Shown here: one piece after another, positions 1 through 8,987 of the stretch
How positions within the stretch are numbered: the first letter of the stretch is position 1
How the letters are laid out: every line of letters begins with the position of its first letter
Assembly: GCA_963754285.1 (NCBI GenBank)
Contig: CAVWFN010000001.1
Span: 1 to 64,000 of the forward strand
Direction of reading: 5' to 3'
Source: RYN-133 sp963754285
Lineage (GTDB): Bacteria > Actinomycetota > Actinomycetes > Mycobacteriales > Jatrophihabitantaceae
DNA: 64,000 nucleotides
Program-made: the position numbers and the translations under genes
The notes under the pieces: model-generated
Databases searched by the model: none
The model's input: the letters and a program-made list of their open reading frames with translations, nothing else
What the model was told of the DNA's origin: nothing

Positions 1-325
1 GCACTCCAAGCTCAAGGGCCACATCGCCGAGATCCTCAAGCAGGAGGGCTACATCGCCGGCTTCTCGTCGCCGACGCGCCCGAGGGCCAGGCCGGGCCGC
101 GTGCTGACGCTCGACCTCAAGTACGGCCCGAACCGCGAGCGCAGCATCGCCGGCGTGCGTCGCGTGTCCAAGCCCGGCCTGCGGGTGTACGCGAAGTCGA
201 CCGGCATGCCCCGCGTGCTCGGCGGCCTCGGCATCGCGATCATCTCGACGTCGTCCGGGCTGCTGACCGACCGGCAGGCCGCCAAGCGCGGAGTGGGCGG
301 GGAAGTCCTCGCCTACGTCTGGTAA
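1..325 (+). CDS. rpsH: 30S ribosomal protein S8, 5'-truncated
   Basis: C-terminal part of ribosomal protein uS8, a 16S rRNA-binding assembly protein. The window begins inside the gene, and reading is open from base 2 to a TAA at 323-325. The family-typical segment YGPNRERSIAGVRRVSKPGL and the ending GVGGEVLAYVW are clear. Residues around bases 60-98 read as unrelated sequence (FSSPTRPRARPG). If one G is added near base 69 and one removed near base 97, the family-like VADAPEGQAGRVL appears, so a compensated pair of indels is likely. First gene of the partial spc operon, 12 bases upstream of rplF. Confidence 0.95.
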   Translation, partial: HSKLKGHIAEILKQEGYIAGFSSPTRPRARPGRVLTLDLKYGPNRERSIAGVRRVSKPGLRVYAKSTGMPRVLGGLGIAIISTSSGLLTDRQAAKRGVGGEVLAYVW

Positions 326-337
326 GGGGGAACAGAC

Positions 338-887
338 ATGAGCCGAATCGGCAAGACTCCCGGTCCCCGTCCCGTCCGGCGTGGACGTCGACCATCGACG
401 GCCAGACGTCACGGTCAAGGGCCCCAAGGGCACGCTGTCGCACACCGTCGCCGAGCCGATCACGGTCGCGCAGGGCGAGGACGGCGCGCTCGCGGTCGGC
501 CGCCCCGACGACGAGCGGGTGTCGCAAGTCGCTGCACGGTCTGTCGCGCACGCTGATCGCCAACATGGTCGACCGGCGTGACCGACGGGCTACTCCAAGA
601 CGCTCGAGATCGTCGGCACCGGTTACCGCGTGCACGGCCAAGGGCAGCGACCTCGAGTTCGCGCTCGGCTTCTCGCACCCGGTGCTCGGTCAAGCGCGCC
701 GGAGGGCATCACGTTCCGCGTCGAGGCCCCGACCCGCTTCGCGGTCGAGGGCATCGACAAGCAGAAGGTCGGCGAGGTGGCCGCCAACATCCGCAAGCTG
801 CGCAAGCCCGACCCGTACAAGGGCAAGGGCGTGCGCTACCAGGGTGAGGTCGTTCGCCGCAAGGCCGGAAAGGCAGGTAAGAAGTAA
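338..887 (+). CDS. rplF: 50S ribosomal protein L6 (frameshifted as sequenced)
   Basis: Ribosomal protein uL6, which binds 23S rRNA near the sarcin-ricin loop. ATG at 338 follows a purine-rich AAGGGGGAA. No single frame spans the gene: the start MSRIGKTP, the middle VTVKGPKGTLSHTV and the end APEGITFRVEAPTRF lie in different frames. About nine single-base changes are needed, mostly an extra C or G (for example near 353, 515, 570, 589, 632 and 690-697). The ending KAGKAGKK and TAA at 885-887 overlap the rplR start codon by one base. L6 is essential and the neighbours are intact in order, so sequence error is far likelier than a true pseudogene. Confidence 0.9.
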
Positions 888-1277
888 TGGGCGCATCAAC
901 CATCGCCAAGCAGGCCCGCCGTTCGGCCGGCGTCTCGGCCGCGCGTCGGGTCGCCAAGTCGCGGCGCCACTTCCGGCTGCGCAAGAAGGTCGCCGGCTTC
1001 GGCCGAGCGTCCGCGCCTGGTCGTCACCCGCTCGTCGCGGCACCTGTTCGCGCAGGTCGTCGACGACAGCAAGGGCGTCACGCTGGCCTCGGCCTCGACG
1101 TACAAGCTGACCGACGGCGACAAGACGGCGCAGGCCAAGCAGGCCGGCGCCGCGCTCGCCGAGGCGGCGAAGGCGGCCGGCGTCAGCAAGGTCGTGTTCG
1201 ACCGCGGCGGCAACACCTACACCGGTCGGATCGCGGCGTTCGCCGACGCGGCCCGCGAAGCCGGACTGGAGTTCTGA
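887..1277 (+). CDS. rplR: 50S ribosomal protein L18 (one frameshift)
   Basis: Ribosomal protein uL18, which binds 5S rRNA in the central protuberance. It starts at ATG 887, sharing the A of the rplF stop. The basic N-terminus (KSRRHFRLRKKVAG) is in frame with the start. The continuation RPRLVVTRSSRHLFAQVVDD and the ending AADAAREAGLEF-like tail are in another frame, reached by removing one T near 995. Stop TGA at 1275-1277 overlaps the rpsE ATG by one base, the tight coupling expected in the spc operon. Corrected length is about 130 residues, slightly longer than the usual 120 because of its N-terminus. Confidence 0.9.
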
Positions 1278-1959
1278 TGACGCACCAACGATTCGACGCG
1301 CGAAGATCGACGGCCGGACCGCAGCGCGGAGGCCGCACCGGTGGCCCGGCAGCGGCGCGGGGGACCGGCGGCACCGGCGGCAACGAGCGCGGCGAACGCC
1401 GTGACCGTCGTGACGGCGGCCGCGGGCAGGACGCGCCGCGAGAAGAGCCCGTACCTCGAGCGCGTCGTGACGATCAACCGCGTCGCCAAGGTCGTCAAGG
1501 GCGGCCGGCGGTTCAGCTTCACCGCGCTCGTCGTCGTCGGCGACGGCGACGGCACCGTCGGCGTCGGCTACGGCAAGGCCAAGGAGGTGCCGGCGGCGAT
1601 CGCCAAGGGCGTCGAGGAGGCCAAGAAGAACTTCTTCAAGGTGCCGCGCATCCAGCAGACCATCCCGCACCCGGTGCAGGGCGAGAAGGCGGCCGGTGTC
1701 GTGCTGCTCAAGCCGGCCAGCCCCGGTACCGGCGTCATCGCCGGTGGCCCGGTGCGCGCCGTGCTCGAGTGCGCCGGCATCCACGACGTGCTGTCGCAAG
1801 TCGCTCGGCTCGGACAACCCGATCAACATCGTGCACGCCACCGTCGCGGCGCTGAAGGCGCTCGTCCGCCCGGAGGAGGTCGCGGCCCGCCGCGGCCTGC
1901 CGCTCGAGGACGTCGCGCCGGCCGGCATGCTGCGGGCGCGTGCCGGGCAGGGGGCCTGA
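1277..1959 (+). CDS. rpsE: 30S ribosomal protein S5 (two frameshifts)
   Basis: Ribosomal protein uS5, a decoding-fidelity protein near the A-site. It carries a Gly/Arg-rich N-terminal extension of about 55 residues, as is common in actinobacteria. The conserved double-stranded RNA-binding domain follows (SPYLERVVTINRVAKVVKGG, then VGVGYGKAKEVPAAI). One extra C near 1433 separates the extension from the domain. Another near 1798 splits DVLS from KSLGSDNPINIVHAT. The end GMLRARAGQGA with TGA at 1957-1959 is three bases from rpmD. The frameshifts look like sequence error because every flanking segment is perfectly conserved. Confidence 0.9.
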
Positions 1960-1962
1960 CCC

Positions 1963-2145
1963 ATGGCACGGCTCAAGATCACCCAGACCAAGTCGGGGAT
2001 CGGCTACAAGCAGAACCAGCGCGAGACGCTGCGCTCGCTCGGTCTCAAGCGGATGCACGACGTCGTCGTCAAGGAGGACCGCCCGGAGATCCGCGGCATG
2101 GTCGCGACCGTCCCGCACCTGGTGACGGTCGAGGAGGTCGAGTGA
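1963..2145 (+). CDS. rpmD: 50S ribosomal protein L30
   Basis: Ribosomal protein uL30 of the large subunit. The 60-residue ORF is intact and has the usual bacterial length. Its family-typical opening is MARLKITQTKSGIGYKQNQR. The motif TLRSLGLKRMHDVVV is present, as is the end VATVPHLVTVEEVE. It lies between rpsE and rplO in the standard spc order and is separated by only a few bases from each, so translational coupling is likely. It is one of the few genes in the first 6 kb with no visible indel. Confidence 0.97.
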   Translation: MARLKITQTKSGIGYKQNQRETLRSLGLKRMHDVVVKEDRPEIRGMVATVPHLVTVEEVE

Positions 2146-2146
2146 C

Positions 2147-2611
2147 ATGACTGAGTCCGACATGGACTCTGAAGGTCCACCACCTGCGCCCGGCTCCGGG
2201 CGCGCACACCACGAAGACCCGCGTCGGTCGCGGTGAGGGCTCCAAGGGCAAGACGGCCGGTCGCGGCACCAAGGGCACCAAGGCCCGCTACCAGGTGCCG
2301 GCCGGCTTCGAGGGCGGCCAGATGCCGCTGCACATGCGGCTGCCGAAGCTCAAGGGCTTCAAGAACCGCTTCCGGGTCGAGTACCAGGTCGTGAACGTCG
2401 CCCGCCTGGCCGAGCTGTTCCCCGAGGGCGGCGACGGTCGGCCTCGACCGAGCTCGTCGCGGCCGGCGCCGTCCGCAAGGGCGAGCTGGTCAAGGTGCTC
2501 GGCGACGGCGACCTCGGCGGCGTGAAGCTCGACGTCACCGCGCACGCGTTCTCCGACGCGGCCCGCGAGAAGATCGAGGCCGCCGGCGGATCGGTCGACC
2601 GAGACTCGTGA
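2147..2611 (+). CDS. rplO: 50S ribosomal protein L15 (compensated indels)
   Basis: Ribosomal protein uL15, a late-assembly protein of the large subunit. ATG 2147 and TGA 2609-2611 are in the same frame only because three extra bases cancel: one G after an ATG near 2164, one G near 2436 and one C near 2448. Between them the correct frame reads TLKVHHLRPAPGAHTTKTRV, GRGEGSKGKTAGRGTKGTKA and GFEGGQMPLHMRLPKLKGFK. As deposited, a stop appears in the start frame soon after the first insertion. The stop codon is the first triplet of a TGAGCGCTCGAGCGCG sequence resembling the TGAGCG repeat family found elsewhere in the window. Confidence 0.9.
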
Positions 2612-2770
2612 GCGCTCGAGCGCGAGCCGCGTCGGGCTACGCGGCACCGCCGACTGTTAGCCTCGTGCGGCGTCCGTCCGAGCGATTGCGGCTCACTCCG
2701 GCACGGTGCCACTGCCCGGCCCGACGTCGGTCCGCTCGCGGCATCGCTGACCCGCGCAGCAGGAGGATCC

Positions 2771-4096
2771 GTGCTCAGCGCATTCGCGTCGGCGTTCCGG
2801 ACGCCGGACCTGCGCAAGAAGCTGCTGTTCACGCTGGCGATCATCGTGCTCTACCGGCTCGGCGCCTCGATGCCGACGCCGAACACGAACACCACGGCGA
2901 TCAACGACCTGCATCAAGCCAGGCCAGCAACGGGCGCGAACGCGAACATCTACTCGCTGATCAACCTGTTCTCCGGCGGGGCGCTGCTGCGGCTGTCGGT
3001 CTTCGCGCTCGGGCATCATGCCCTACATCACCGCGAGCATCATCATCCAGCTGCTGGTCGTGGTGATCCCGCGCTTCGAGCAGCTGAAGAAGGAAGGCCA
3101 GTCCGGCCAGCAGAAGCTGACCCAGTACAGCCGCTACCTGACCATCGGCCTGGCCATCCTGCAGTCGACCGGCTTCGTCGCGCTGGCCCGCTCCGGCCAG
3201 CTGTTCCCGGGCTGCAACGCCGAGCCGATCCTGTACCACAGCACGACATCTTCACGCTCGCCACGATGGTCATCTGCATGACCGCCGGCACCGCGCGTCA
3301 TCATGTGGCTCGGCGAGCTGATCACCGACCGCGGCGTCGGCAACGGCATGAGCGTGCTGATGTTCACCTCGATCGCGGCCCGCATCCCGTCCGAGGGCCA
3401 GACGATCCTGCAGAACGGCGGCGGCTTCGTCTTCACGCTGATCATGCCTGCTGGGCCTGGCGATCATCGTCGCGGTCGTCTTCGTCGAGCAGGCCCAGCG
3501 CCGCATCCCGGTGCAGTACGCCAAACGGATGATCGGCCGGCGGCAGTACGGCGGCACGTCGACCTATCTGCCGCTGAAGGTGAACCAGGCCGGTGTCATC
3601 CCGGTCATCTTCGCCTCGTCGCTGCTCTACATCCCGCAGCTGATCAGCCAGCTGCACGGGCAACAACTCGAACTCCGGCTTCGCGCCGGTGGGTGAACAA
3701 CTACCTGATCAACCAGCAGTCCTGGGTCTACATCGTCGATCTACTTCGTGCTGATCATCTTCTTCACCTACTTCTACGTCGGCATCACCTTCGACCCGGT
3801 CGAGCGCGCCGACGACATGAAGAAGTACGGCGGCTTCATCCCGGGTATCCGGCCCGGGCGGCCCGACGGCGGAGTACCTGCAGTTCGTGCTGTCGCGGAT
3901 CACGCTGCCCGGCTCGCTCTACCTGGGCATCATCGCGATCCTGCCGAACTTCTTCTTCTCGATCACCAGCGGCAACAACCAGAACTTCCCGTTCGGCGGC
4001 ACCGCGGTGCTGATCATGGTCGGCGTCGGGCTCGACACCGTGAAGCAGATCGAGAGCCAGCTCATGCAGCGCAACTACGAAGGGTTCCTTCGCTGA
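2771..4096 (+). CDS. secY: Preprotein translocase subunit SecY (multiple frameshifts)
   Basis: Channel-forming membrane subunit of the SecYEG translocon. The GTG start follows AGGAGGA. The protein begins MLSAFASAFRTPDLRKKLLF, and stretches of all ten membrane helices can be found (GIMPYITASIIIQLLVVVIP, AVIMWLGELITDRGVGNGMS, NQAGVIPVIFASSLLYIPQ). The conserved end is GVGLDTVKQIESQLMQRNYE. I count about eleven single-base indels, mostly extra G or C (near 2911, 2919, 2932, 3013, 3295, 3447, 3660, 3692, 3740 and 3868) and one probable loss near 3242. Net length is divisible by three, about 440 residues, as expected. It is followed by adk and map in the normal order. Confidence 0.9.
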
Positions 4097-4112
4097 TGAG
4101 GACGGCCTGCGC

Positions 4113-4771
4113 GTGAGGCTGGTTCTCGTCGGGCCCGCCCGGCGCCGGCAAGGGCACCCAGGCCGAGTTCATCGCCGAGCACTTCGGGATCCCGAAGATC
4201 TCGACCGGCGACATCTTCCGCGCCAACGTCTCCGGGCGGCACCGAGCTCGGCCGGCTGGCCAAGAAGTACATGGACGCCGGCGACCTGGTGCCCGACGAG
4301 GTCACCAACGCGATGGTCCGGGACCGGCTCGGCGAGCCCGACGCCGCGCAGGGCTTCCTGCTCGACGGCTTCCCGCGCAACGTCGCCCAGGCCTACGAGC
4401 TCGACGGCATGCTCAACGACCTCGGCACGACCCTCGACGTCGTGCTCGAGCTCGAGGTCGACCACGACGAGGTCGTGCGGCGGCTGTCGGGCCGGCGCAC
4501 CTGCAAGAAGTGCGGCCACGTCTGGCACGTCGAGTACGACCCGCCGCGAGTCCGAGGCGTCTGCGACCGGTGCGGCGGCGAGCTGTACCAGCGCGACGAC
4601 GACCAGCCCGAGACCGTCCGCCACCGGCTCGAGGTCTACGGCGAGCAGACCGCGCCGCTGATCGAGTTCTACGCGGCGCGCGAGCAGCTGGTCGAGATCG
4701 ACGCGCTCGGCGCGGTCGAGGACGTCACCGAGCGGGCGATCGCGGCCCTGTCGCCGTTCGCCGACGCCTGA
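4113..4771 (+). CDS. adk: Adenylate kinase (two frameshifts)
   Basis: Interconverts ATP plus AMP and two ADP in the cytosol. The GTG start gives MRLVLVG and then the P-loop GPPGAGKGTQ once an extra C near 4133 is removed. A second extra base (G) near 4229 precedes GTELGRLAKKYMDAGDLVPD. The rest is in one frame, with the NMP-binding DGFPRN and a LID domain carrying four cysteines (CKKCGHVWH, then CDRCGGELYQR). It is therefore a long-form, probably zinc-binding adenylate kinase of about 218 residues. It sits 16 bases after secY and 19 bases before map. Confidence 0.93.
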
Positions 4772-4790
4772 GCGCCCGGCCGGTAGTCCA

Positions 4791-5650
4791 GTGACCGCTT
4801 CGCCGACACGGATCGAGATCAAGTCGATCGACCAGATCGCGATCATGCGCCGCGCCGGGCTGGTCGTGGCGCGCGCGCTGGCGCGAGATGACGCGACGCC
4901 GCCGCGCCCGGCGTCTCGACCGCGCGACCTCGACGCGATCGCCCGCGAGGTGCTCGCGCGACGAGGGCGCGACGTCGTACTTCCTGGGCTACACTCGGCA
5001 ACGGCCCGTACCCGGCCGTCATCTGCGCCTCGGTCAACGAGCGGGTCGTGCACGGCATCCCGTCCGCCGGCGAGATGCTCGCCGACGGCGACCTGATCTC
5101 GATCGACTTCGGCGCGATCGTCGACGGCTGGCACGGCGACGCCGCCGTCACCGTGCGTCGTCGGCGGCCGTCGACGAGGCCTCGCGCGCGCTGTCCGAGG
5201 CGTGCGAGCGCTCGCTGTGGGACGGCATCGCCGCCGTGCGCGCCGGCGGCCGGCTCACCGACATCTCCCACGCCGTCGAGACCTCGGTCCGGACGCTCCG
5301 GCAGGTACGGCATCGTCGCCGGCTACGGCGGGCACGGCATCGGCATCGCGCATGCACATGGACCCGCACGTGCTCAACTACGGCCGCGCCGGGCAAGGGC
5401 CCGAAGCTGCAGCCGGGCATGGCGCTGGCGATCGAGCCGATGATCACCCTCGGGTCGCGCGCCACCCAGGAGCTCGACGACGGCTGGACGGTCGCCACCG
5501 TCGACGGCTCGCGTGGCCGCGCACTGGGAGCACACCGTCGCGATCCTCGCGGACGGCCCGTGGGTGCTGACCGCCGAGGACGGCGGCCGGGCCGAACTCG
5601 ACAGGCGCGGCGTCGCGATCTCGGCCGCCGCAGTCGAAGCGCCCGGCTGA
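4791..5650 (+). CDS. map: Type I methionine aminopeptidase (multiple frameshifts)
   Basis: Removes N-terminal methionine from nascent proteins using a two-metal centre. The GTG start gives the family opening IEIKSIDQIAIMRRAGLVVA. Metal-site segments are recognisable in separate frames: GDLISIDFGAIVDGWHGDAAVTV (two Asp ligands), GGHGIG (His), then AIEPM (Glu) and DGWTVAT (followed by the last Glu region). Roughly ten indels interrupt it (for example near 4884, 4901, 4918, 4969, 5309, 5354, 5396 and 5514). Many are an extra C following GCG. The usual secY-adk-map order supports the call. Confidence 0.9.
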
Positions 5651-6271
5651 GCCGCACCGAGCGGGCTGCCTGACGCCCCGTCGCCCGGGTACTCGACCGA
5701 GCGGAGCACCTTGGCCGGCGCGCCGGCGGCGATCGAGAACGGCGCGACGTCCTCGGTCACCACCGAGTTCGCGCCGATGATGCTCCGCCGCCCGATGGTC
5801 ACCCCGCTGGTGACCACGACGTTCGCGCCCAGCCAGACGTTGTCGCCCAGCACGGTGGGGCCCTTGGTGGTGAACCCCTGCCACGGCACCGGCTTGTCGG
5901 GATCGTCGAAGCGGTGGTTGCCGTCGGTGAGCAGGCAGCCGTTGGCGAGCATGCAGTGCTCGCCGATCTCGACCCGCTCGACCGCGGCGACCATCACGTC
6001 CAGGTTGAGGAAGCTGCCGGCCGCCGATCGAGATGCGGCCGGTGTCGGACGTCAGCCACACGCCGGGCTCGAACAGCACGTGGGGGCCGACGTCGAGGCG
6101 ACCCTCACGCAGCATCTGCAGCGCGTTGCCGTGCACGACCCCGCGGGCGAACGCCTCGCGCCGCATCAGCTCGACGTGCAGGCCGACGCGGTTCCAGGGC
6201 AGCCGCGCGCGCTGGTAGTGGCGCCACTTCTGCAGCCAGAGCAGCGCCTGCGCACGGGTGGGTGGGGCCAT
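5374..6271 (-). CDS. Acyltransferase, left-handed beta-helix (hexapeptide repeat) type, one frameshift
   Basis: Trimeric hexapeptide-repeat (LbetaH) acetyltransferase of the WbbJ/maltose O-acetyltransferase type. The ATG start at 6271 begins MAPPTRAQALLWLQKWRHYQ. Imperfect hexapeptide turns follow, then the catalytic His region LLTDGNHRFDDP and the ending VVTEDVAPFSIAAGAPAKVL. An extra base near 6022 shifts the frame after GRISIGGG. The 3' boundary is unclear. The frame stays open to 5374, antisense to the end of map, but homology-like sequence stops near 5690, so the true stop is probably near 5650-5690 and hidden by another indel. The acceptor is unknown; a sugar or cell-surface polymer is plausible. 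It interrupts the usual map-infA neighbourhood. Confidence 0.8.
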
Positions 6272-6297
6272 CGGGTCCGACGATAGCGAAACGCACC

Positions 6298-6329
6298 GGG
6301 GCCGGACCGTTCGAGAACGGTCCGGCCCC
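6298..6329 (-). terminator. Hairpin downstream of the S53 peptidase gene
   Basis: Perfect inverted repeat with 15-base arms (GGGGCCGGACCGTTC and its complement) around a two-base centre. It lies 41 bases past the stop of the peptidase gene and 27 bases upstream of the acyltransferase start, both on the minus strand. There is no clear U-tract, so it may be a terminator of the GC-rich actinobacterial kind or an RNA-stabilising hairpin. Confidence 0.65.
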
Positions 6330-6369
6330 GGGTCGTGCGGGTCGTGCGGCGTCGTAGCAGCGGTCGGCG

Positions 6370-7748
6370 TCAGCCGGCCGGGGTGGCCACCAGGCCGGCG
6401 GTGCCGATCGGCGTGCCGAGCCCGGTCGGGCCGTCCCAGCCCACGCCGGCGTCGCAGACCTGATCGCGGACGCCGAGTTCACGGCACGCGCCGAGGCCGG
6501 CGTTGGTGCCGATCACGACGTCGTTGAAGTCCGACGACGGCGCGGCATAGACCGTGTTCGGGCCGATGATGCCGCTGTTGCTACGGCAGCGAGCGTGCGT
6601 AGAGCCCGCCGATGAACGGCGAGGCGACGCTCGTCCCGCCGACGACGATGAAGCCGAGGGGCTCACCGGTCGCCGGGGCGTAGCTGTCATAGACCGCCAC
6701 GCCGGTGTACGGGTCGGCGACCGCCGAGATGTCCGACGCCGCGCGCTGGCCGAAGCAGTTGCGGCTGACCGACTTGGGCTGACCCTCTGCCGGACCGAGA
6801 TCGGTGTCGCAGACGCTGCCGGCACCGTTCCAGGCCACCTCGGTGAAGCCACGGCTGTTCGTCGAGTCCGGGAACAGCGACGTGCCACCCGCCGACGTGA
6901 CCGTCTTGAGGTCCTGCGGCCACGGCTGGAAGAACTCGTTGTAGCCACCGTCGCCGGAGGAGGACACGAGCGCCATGCCCGGGACCTTCATCTTCGCCGC
7001 GATCGCGCCCTTGTCGCTGTAGGCGTCGGCCGGGTAGCCGTAGCTGATGCTCACTGCGTCGGCGCCGAGCTTGTGCGCGGTCTGGACGGCCGTCGCGAAG
7101 TGCGAGATCGCGTTGTGGATGTGCTTGGTCCCGCCGAAGAAGCCGTCCTTGAGCGGCACCTGCAGCGAGATCACCTTGCACTCCGGGCAGGCCGCCGAGG
7201 CCATGTCGACGTCGAGAGAGGTCTCGACGGCGATCTCCTCCTCGCCGAACTGCTGGCCGAGGTGCGTCGCCGGGGCGTAGGGCGCCTTGCCCTTGTAGTT
7301 GAGCTGGGTGAAGCAGCCGTTCGCGGTCGTGCACGGCGGCAGCTTGTAGGTCGAGCGGTACACGCTGAGGTCCGACTCGAGGGTCGGGTAGGCGCCGGCG
7401 CCGATGACGGCGATGGTGCCGTGCTTGGAGGGCGTCCCCTTGACGCCGTAGGCCTTCTCGAGCTCGCCCGCGCCGAAGCCGACCGGCGGCTTGAACGCCA
7501 TGGCGCGGGTGCTGCCCTTCGACTTGGTCACCACGACCGCGTCACAGGCCAGCTTGTGGGCCGCACAGATGTTGGTCAGGCCGTGGTCCTTCGCCAGCGT
7601 GCCGTTACGCAGCTCGGCGCGGGCGGTCTGGGCTGCTGACGGCGTCCGGTGGGGTGGCGGCGCGGCAGCGGCTCTCGGAGGCCGCGGCGGCGGCGACGCC
7701 GGTCGCGAGCACGGCGACCCCGACCGCGGCGATGAGTGATCGTTTCAT
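6370..7748 (-). CDS. Secreted S53 (sedolisin/kumamolisin-like) serine-carboxyl peptidase, two frameshifts
   Basis: Extracellular acid-type endopeptidase of MEROPS family S53. The ATG at 7748 starts a signal peptide (MKRSLIAAVGVAVLATGVAAAAA). The catalytic Glu and Asp lie in VETSLDVDMASAACPEC, the oxyanion Asp in VSSSGDGG, and the nucleophile Ser in VVGGTSVASPFIGGLYA. An extra base near 7671 separates the signal peptide from the mature part. A second near 6590 separates the nucleophile from the C-terminal GWDGPTGLGTPIG, the usual S53 calcium-site region. Only about 80 residues precede the catalytic domain, much less than the roughly 180-residue propeptide of classic sedolisins. Four or more cysteines (PPCTTANGC, CPEC) suggest disulfides. 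Confidence 0.88.
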
Positions 7749-7868
7749 AGGCTTCTCTTCTCACGAGGTGTGACCTACCTGGTTCTCAGGCTCCGGCAGT
7801 ATGTCAGCTTGATCGGTATTTGCCGAGAGCCGATGGGGCACCGGCCCGAGGCGCCCCGTCCCCGCGTT

Positions 7869-7898
7869 TTGGCGCTCCGTGGTGGTCGCGGGTACAGT
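7869..7898 (+). promoter_or_regulatory. Candidate promoter of the infA operon
   Basis: TTGGCG, an 18-base spacer, then TACAGT, about 140 bases upstream of infA. The same pattern, TTGGAG-N18-TACAGT with GG just before TACAGT, occurs upstream of rplM (21429-21458), the other ribosomal-protein transcription unit start in the window. That recurrence is the main support; no mapped start site is known. The rest of the 7749-8038 spacer holds no gene I can support. Confidence 0.5.
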
Positions 7899-8038
7899 GG
7901 AGGCACGGCGCACGCCGCCCTTTTCTCATGCCCGCTGTGGCCGCGGGCCGGAATACGGGCCCTCCCGGAGCGCTGGATTACCCGCCGGGTGTACCCCTGT
8001 ACGCCGCGGCATGTCGGATAAGACGAAATGTGGAGGAT

Positions 8039-8260
8039 ATGGCCAAGAAAGACGGGGCCATCGAGGTCGAAGGCCGCGTGGTCGAGCCGCTGCCCAATGC
8101 GATGTTCCGGGTGGAACTGAGCAACGGGCACAAGGTGCTCGCCCACATCAGCGGCAAGATGCGGCAGCACTACATCCGCATCCTCCCCGAGGACCGGGTC
8201 GTGGTGGAGCTCTCGCCGTACGACCTGACCCGCGGGCGCATCGTCTACCGCTACAAGTAA
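8039..8260 (+). CDS. infA: Translation initiation factor IF-1
   Basis: Binds the 30S A-site during initiation. The intact 73-residue ORF has the normal length and consists of one OB-fold/S1 domain (MAKKDGAIEVEGRVVEPLPN at the start, DLTRGRIVYRYK at the end). A GGAGG Shine-Dalgarno lies six bases before the ATG. First gene of the infA-rpmJ-rpsM-rpsK-rpsD-rpoA-rplQ-truA operon. No indel is seen here, unlike the genes before it. Confidence 0.98.
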   Translation: MAKKDGAIEVEGRVVEPLPNAMFRVELSNGHKVLAHISGKMRQHYIRILPEDRVVVELSPYDLTRGRIVYRYK

Positions 8261-8315
8261 CCGACGACCGTAACCGACTCGAACGCATCGCAACGAGCAC
8301 AGGAAGGGCACGACC

Positions 8316-8429
8316 GTGAAGGTCAAGCCGAGCGTCAAGCCGATCTGCGACAAGTGCAAGGTCATCCGTCGCCACGGTCGGGTCATGGTCATCTGCGAGA
8401 ACCTGCGCCACAAGCAGCGCCAGGGCTGA
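8316..8429 (+). CDS. rpmJ: 50S ribosomal protein L36
   Basis: A 37-residue ribosomal protein, bL36, too short for many ORF filters. The GTG start at 8316 is preceded by AGGAAGG. The sequence begins MKVKPSVKPICDKCKVIRR and ends ENLRHKQRQG. The four zinc ligands of the zinc-binding (C+) form are present: Cys11, Cys14, Cys27 and His32. It lies in its expected place between infA and rpsM. Confidence 0.96.
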   Translation: MKVKPSVKPICDKCKVIRRHGRVMVICENLRHKQRQG

Positions 8430-8606
8430 CCACGCACCGAGCGCACGCAACCAGCAGCGCGCATCGACCTCGCCGTCGCACCGCTCGCCGCGGACTGACG
8501 GTCCACCTCCGGTCGAAGGCCGGAGCCCGACCGCCGGGCAGCCGGGCCATCCGGAACGGATGCGCCACACACCTTCGTCGAACGAGATCCAGGAGAACCA
8601 CACCGC

Positions 8607-8987
8607 ATGGCACGTCTTGCCGGCGTCGATCTCCCGCGCGAGAAGCGGATGGAGATCGCGCTCACCTACATCTACGGCGTGGGCCGCACCCGCGCCAAGC
8701 AGACCCTCGAGGCCACCGGCGTCAGCCCGGACCTGCGCGCCCGCGACCTGACCGACGAGGACCTCGTCCAGCTGCGCGACTACATCGACGCGCACTTCAG
8801 GGTCGAGGGTGACCTGCGCCGCGAGGTCGCCGCCGACATCCGCCGCAAGGTCGAGATCGGCTGCTACCAGGGCATCCGGCACCGCCGCGGCCTGCCGGTC
8901 CACGGTCAGCGCACCAAGACCAACGCCCGCACCCGCAAGGGCCCGAAGAAGACCATCGCCGGCAAGAAGAAGGCAGGTAAGAAGTAA
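8607..8987 (+). CDS. rpsM: 30S ribosomal protein S13
   Basis: Ribosomal protein uS13, in the head of the small subunit and contacting the P-site tRNA and L5. It has 126 residues, intact and of usual length. It opens with MARLAGVDLPREKRMEIALT and has the helix-hairpin-helix YGVGRTRAKQ. The basic tail GQRTKTNARTRKGPKKT ends in AGKKKAGKK. TAA at 8985-8987 shares its last base with the rpsK ATG. A 176-base spacer precedes it, with a GGAGAA ribosome-binding site. I see no gene in that spacer. Confidence 0.98.
   Translation: MARLAGVDLPREKRMEIALTYIYGVGRTRAKQTLEATGVSPDLRARDLTDEDLVQLRDYIDAHFRVEGDLRREVAADIRRKVEIGCYQGIRHRRGLPVHGQRTKTNARTRKGPKKTIAGKKKAGKK

Noticed and set aside
868..889. Near-identical 20-base ends of rplF and rpsM (AAGGCAGGTAAGAAGTAATG, also at 8970-8989)
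   Set aside because: Both encode AGKK plus the stop and the overlapping ATG of the next gene. Lys-rich tails and codon bias explain the identity without a mobile or regulatory repeat.
338..5650. Programmed ribosomal frameshifting or genuine pseudogenes in the spc operon
   Set aside because: There are too many sites, no slippery sequences, and all affected genes are single-copy essentials; sequence error is the simpler cause.
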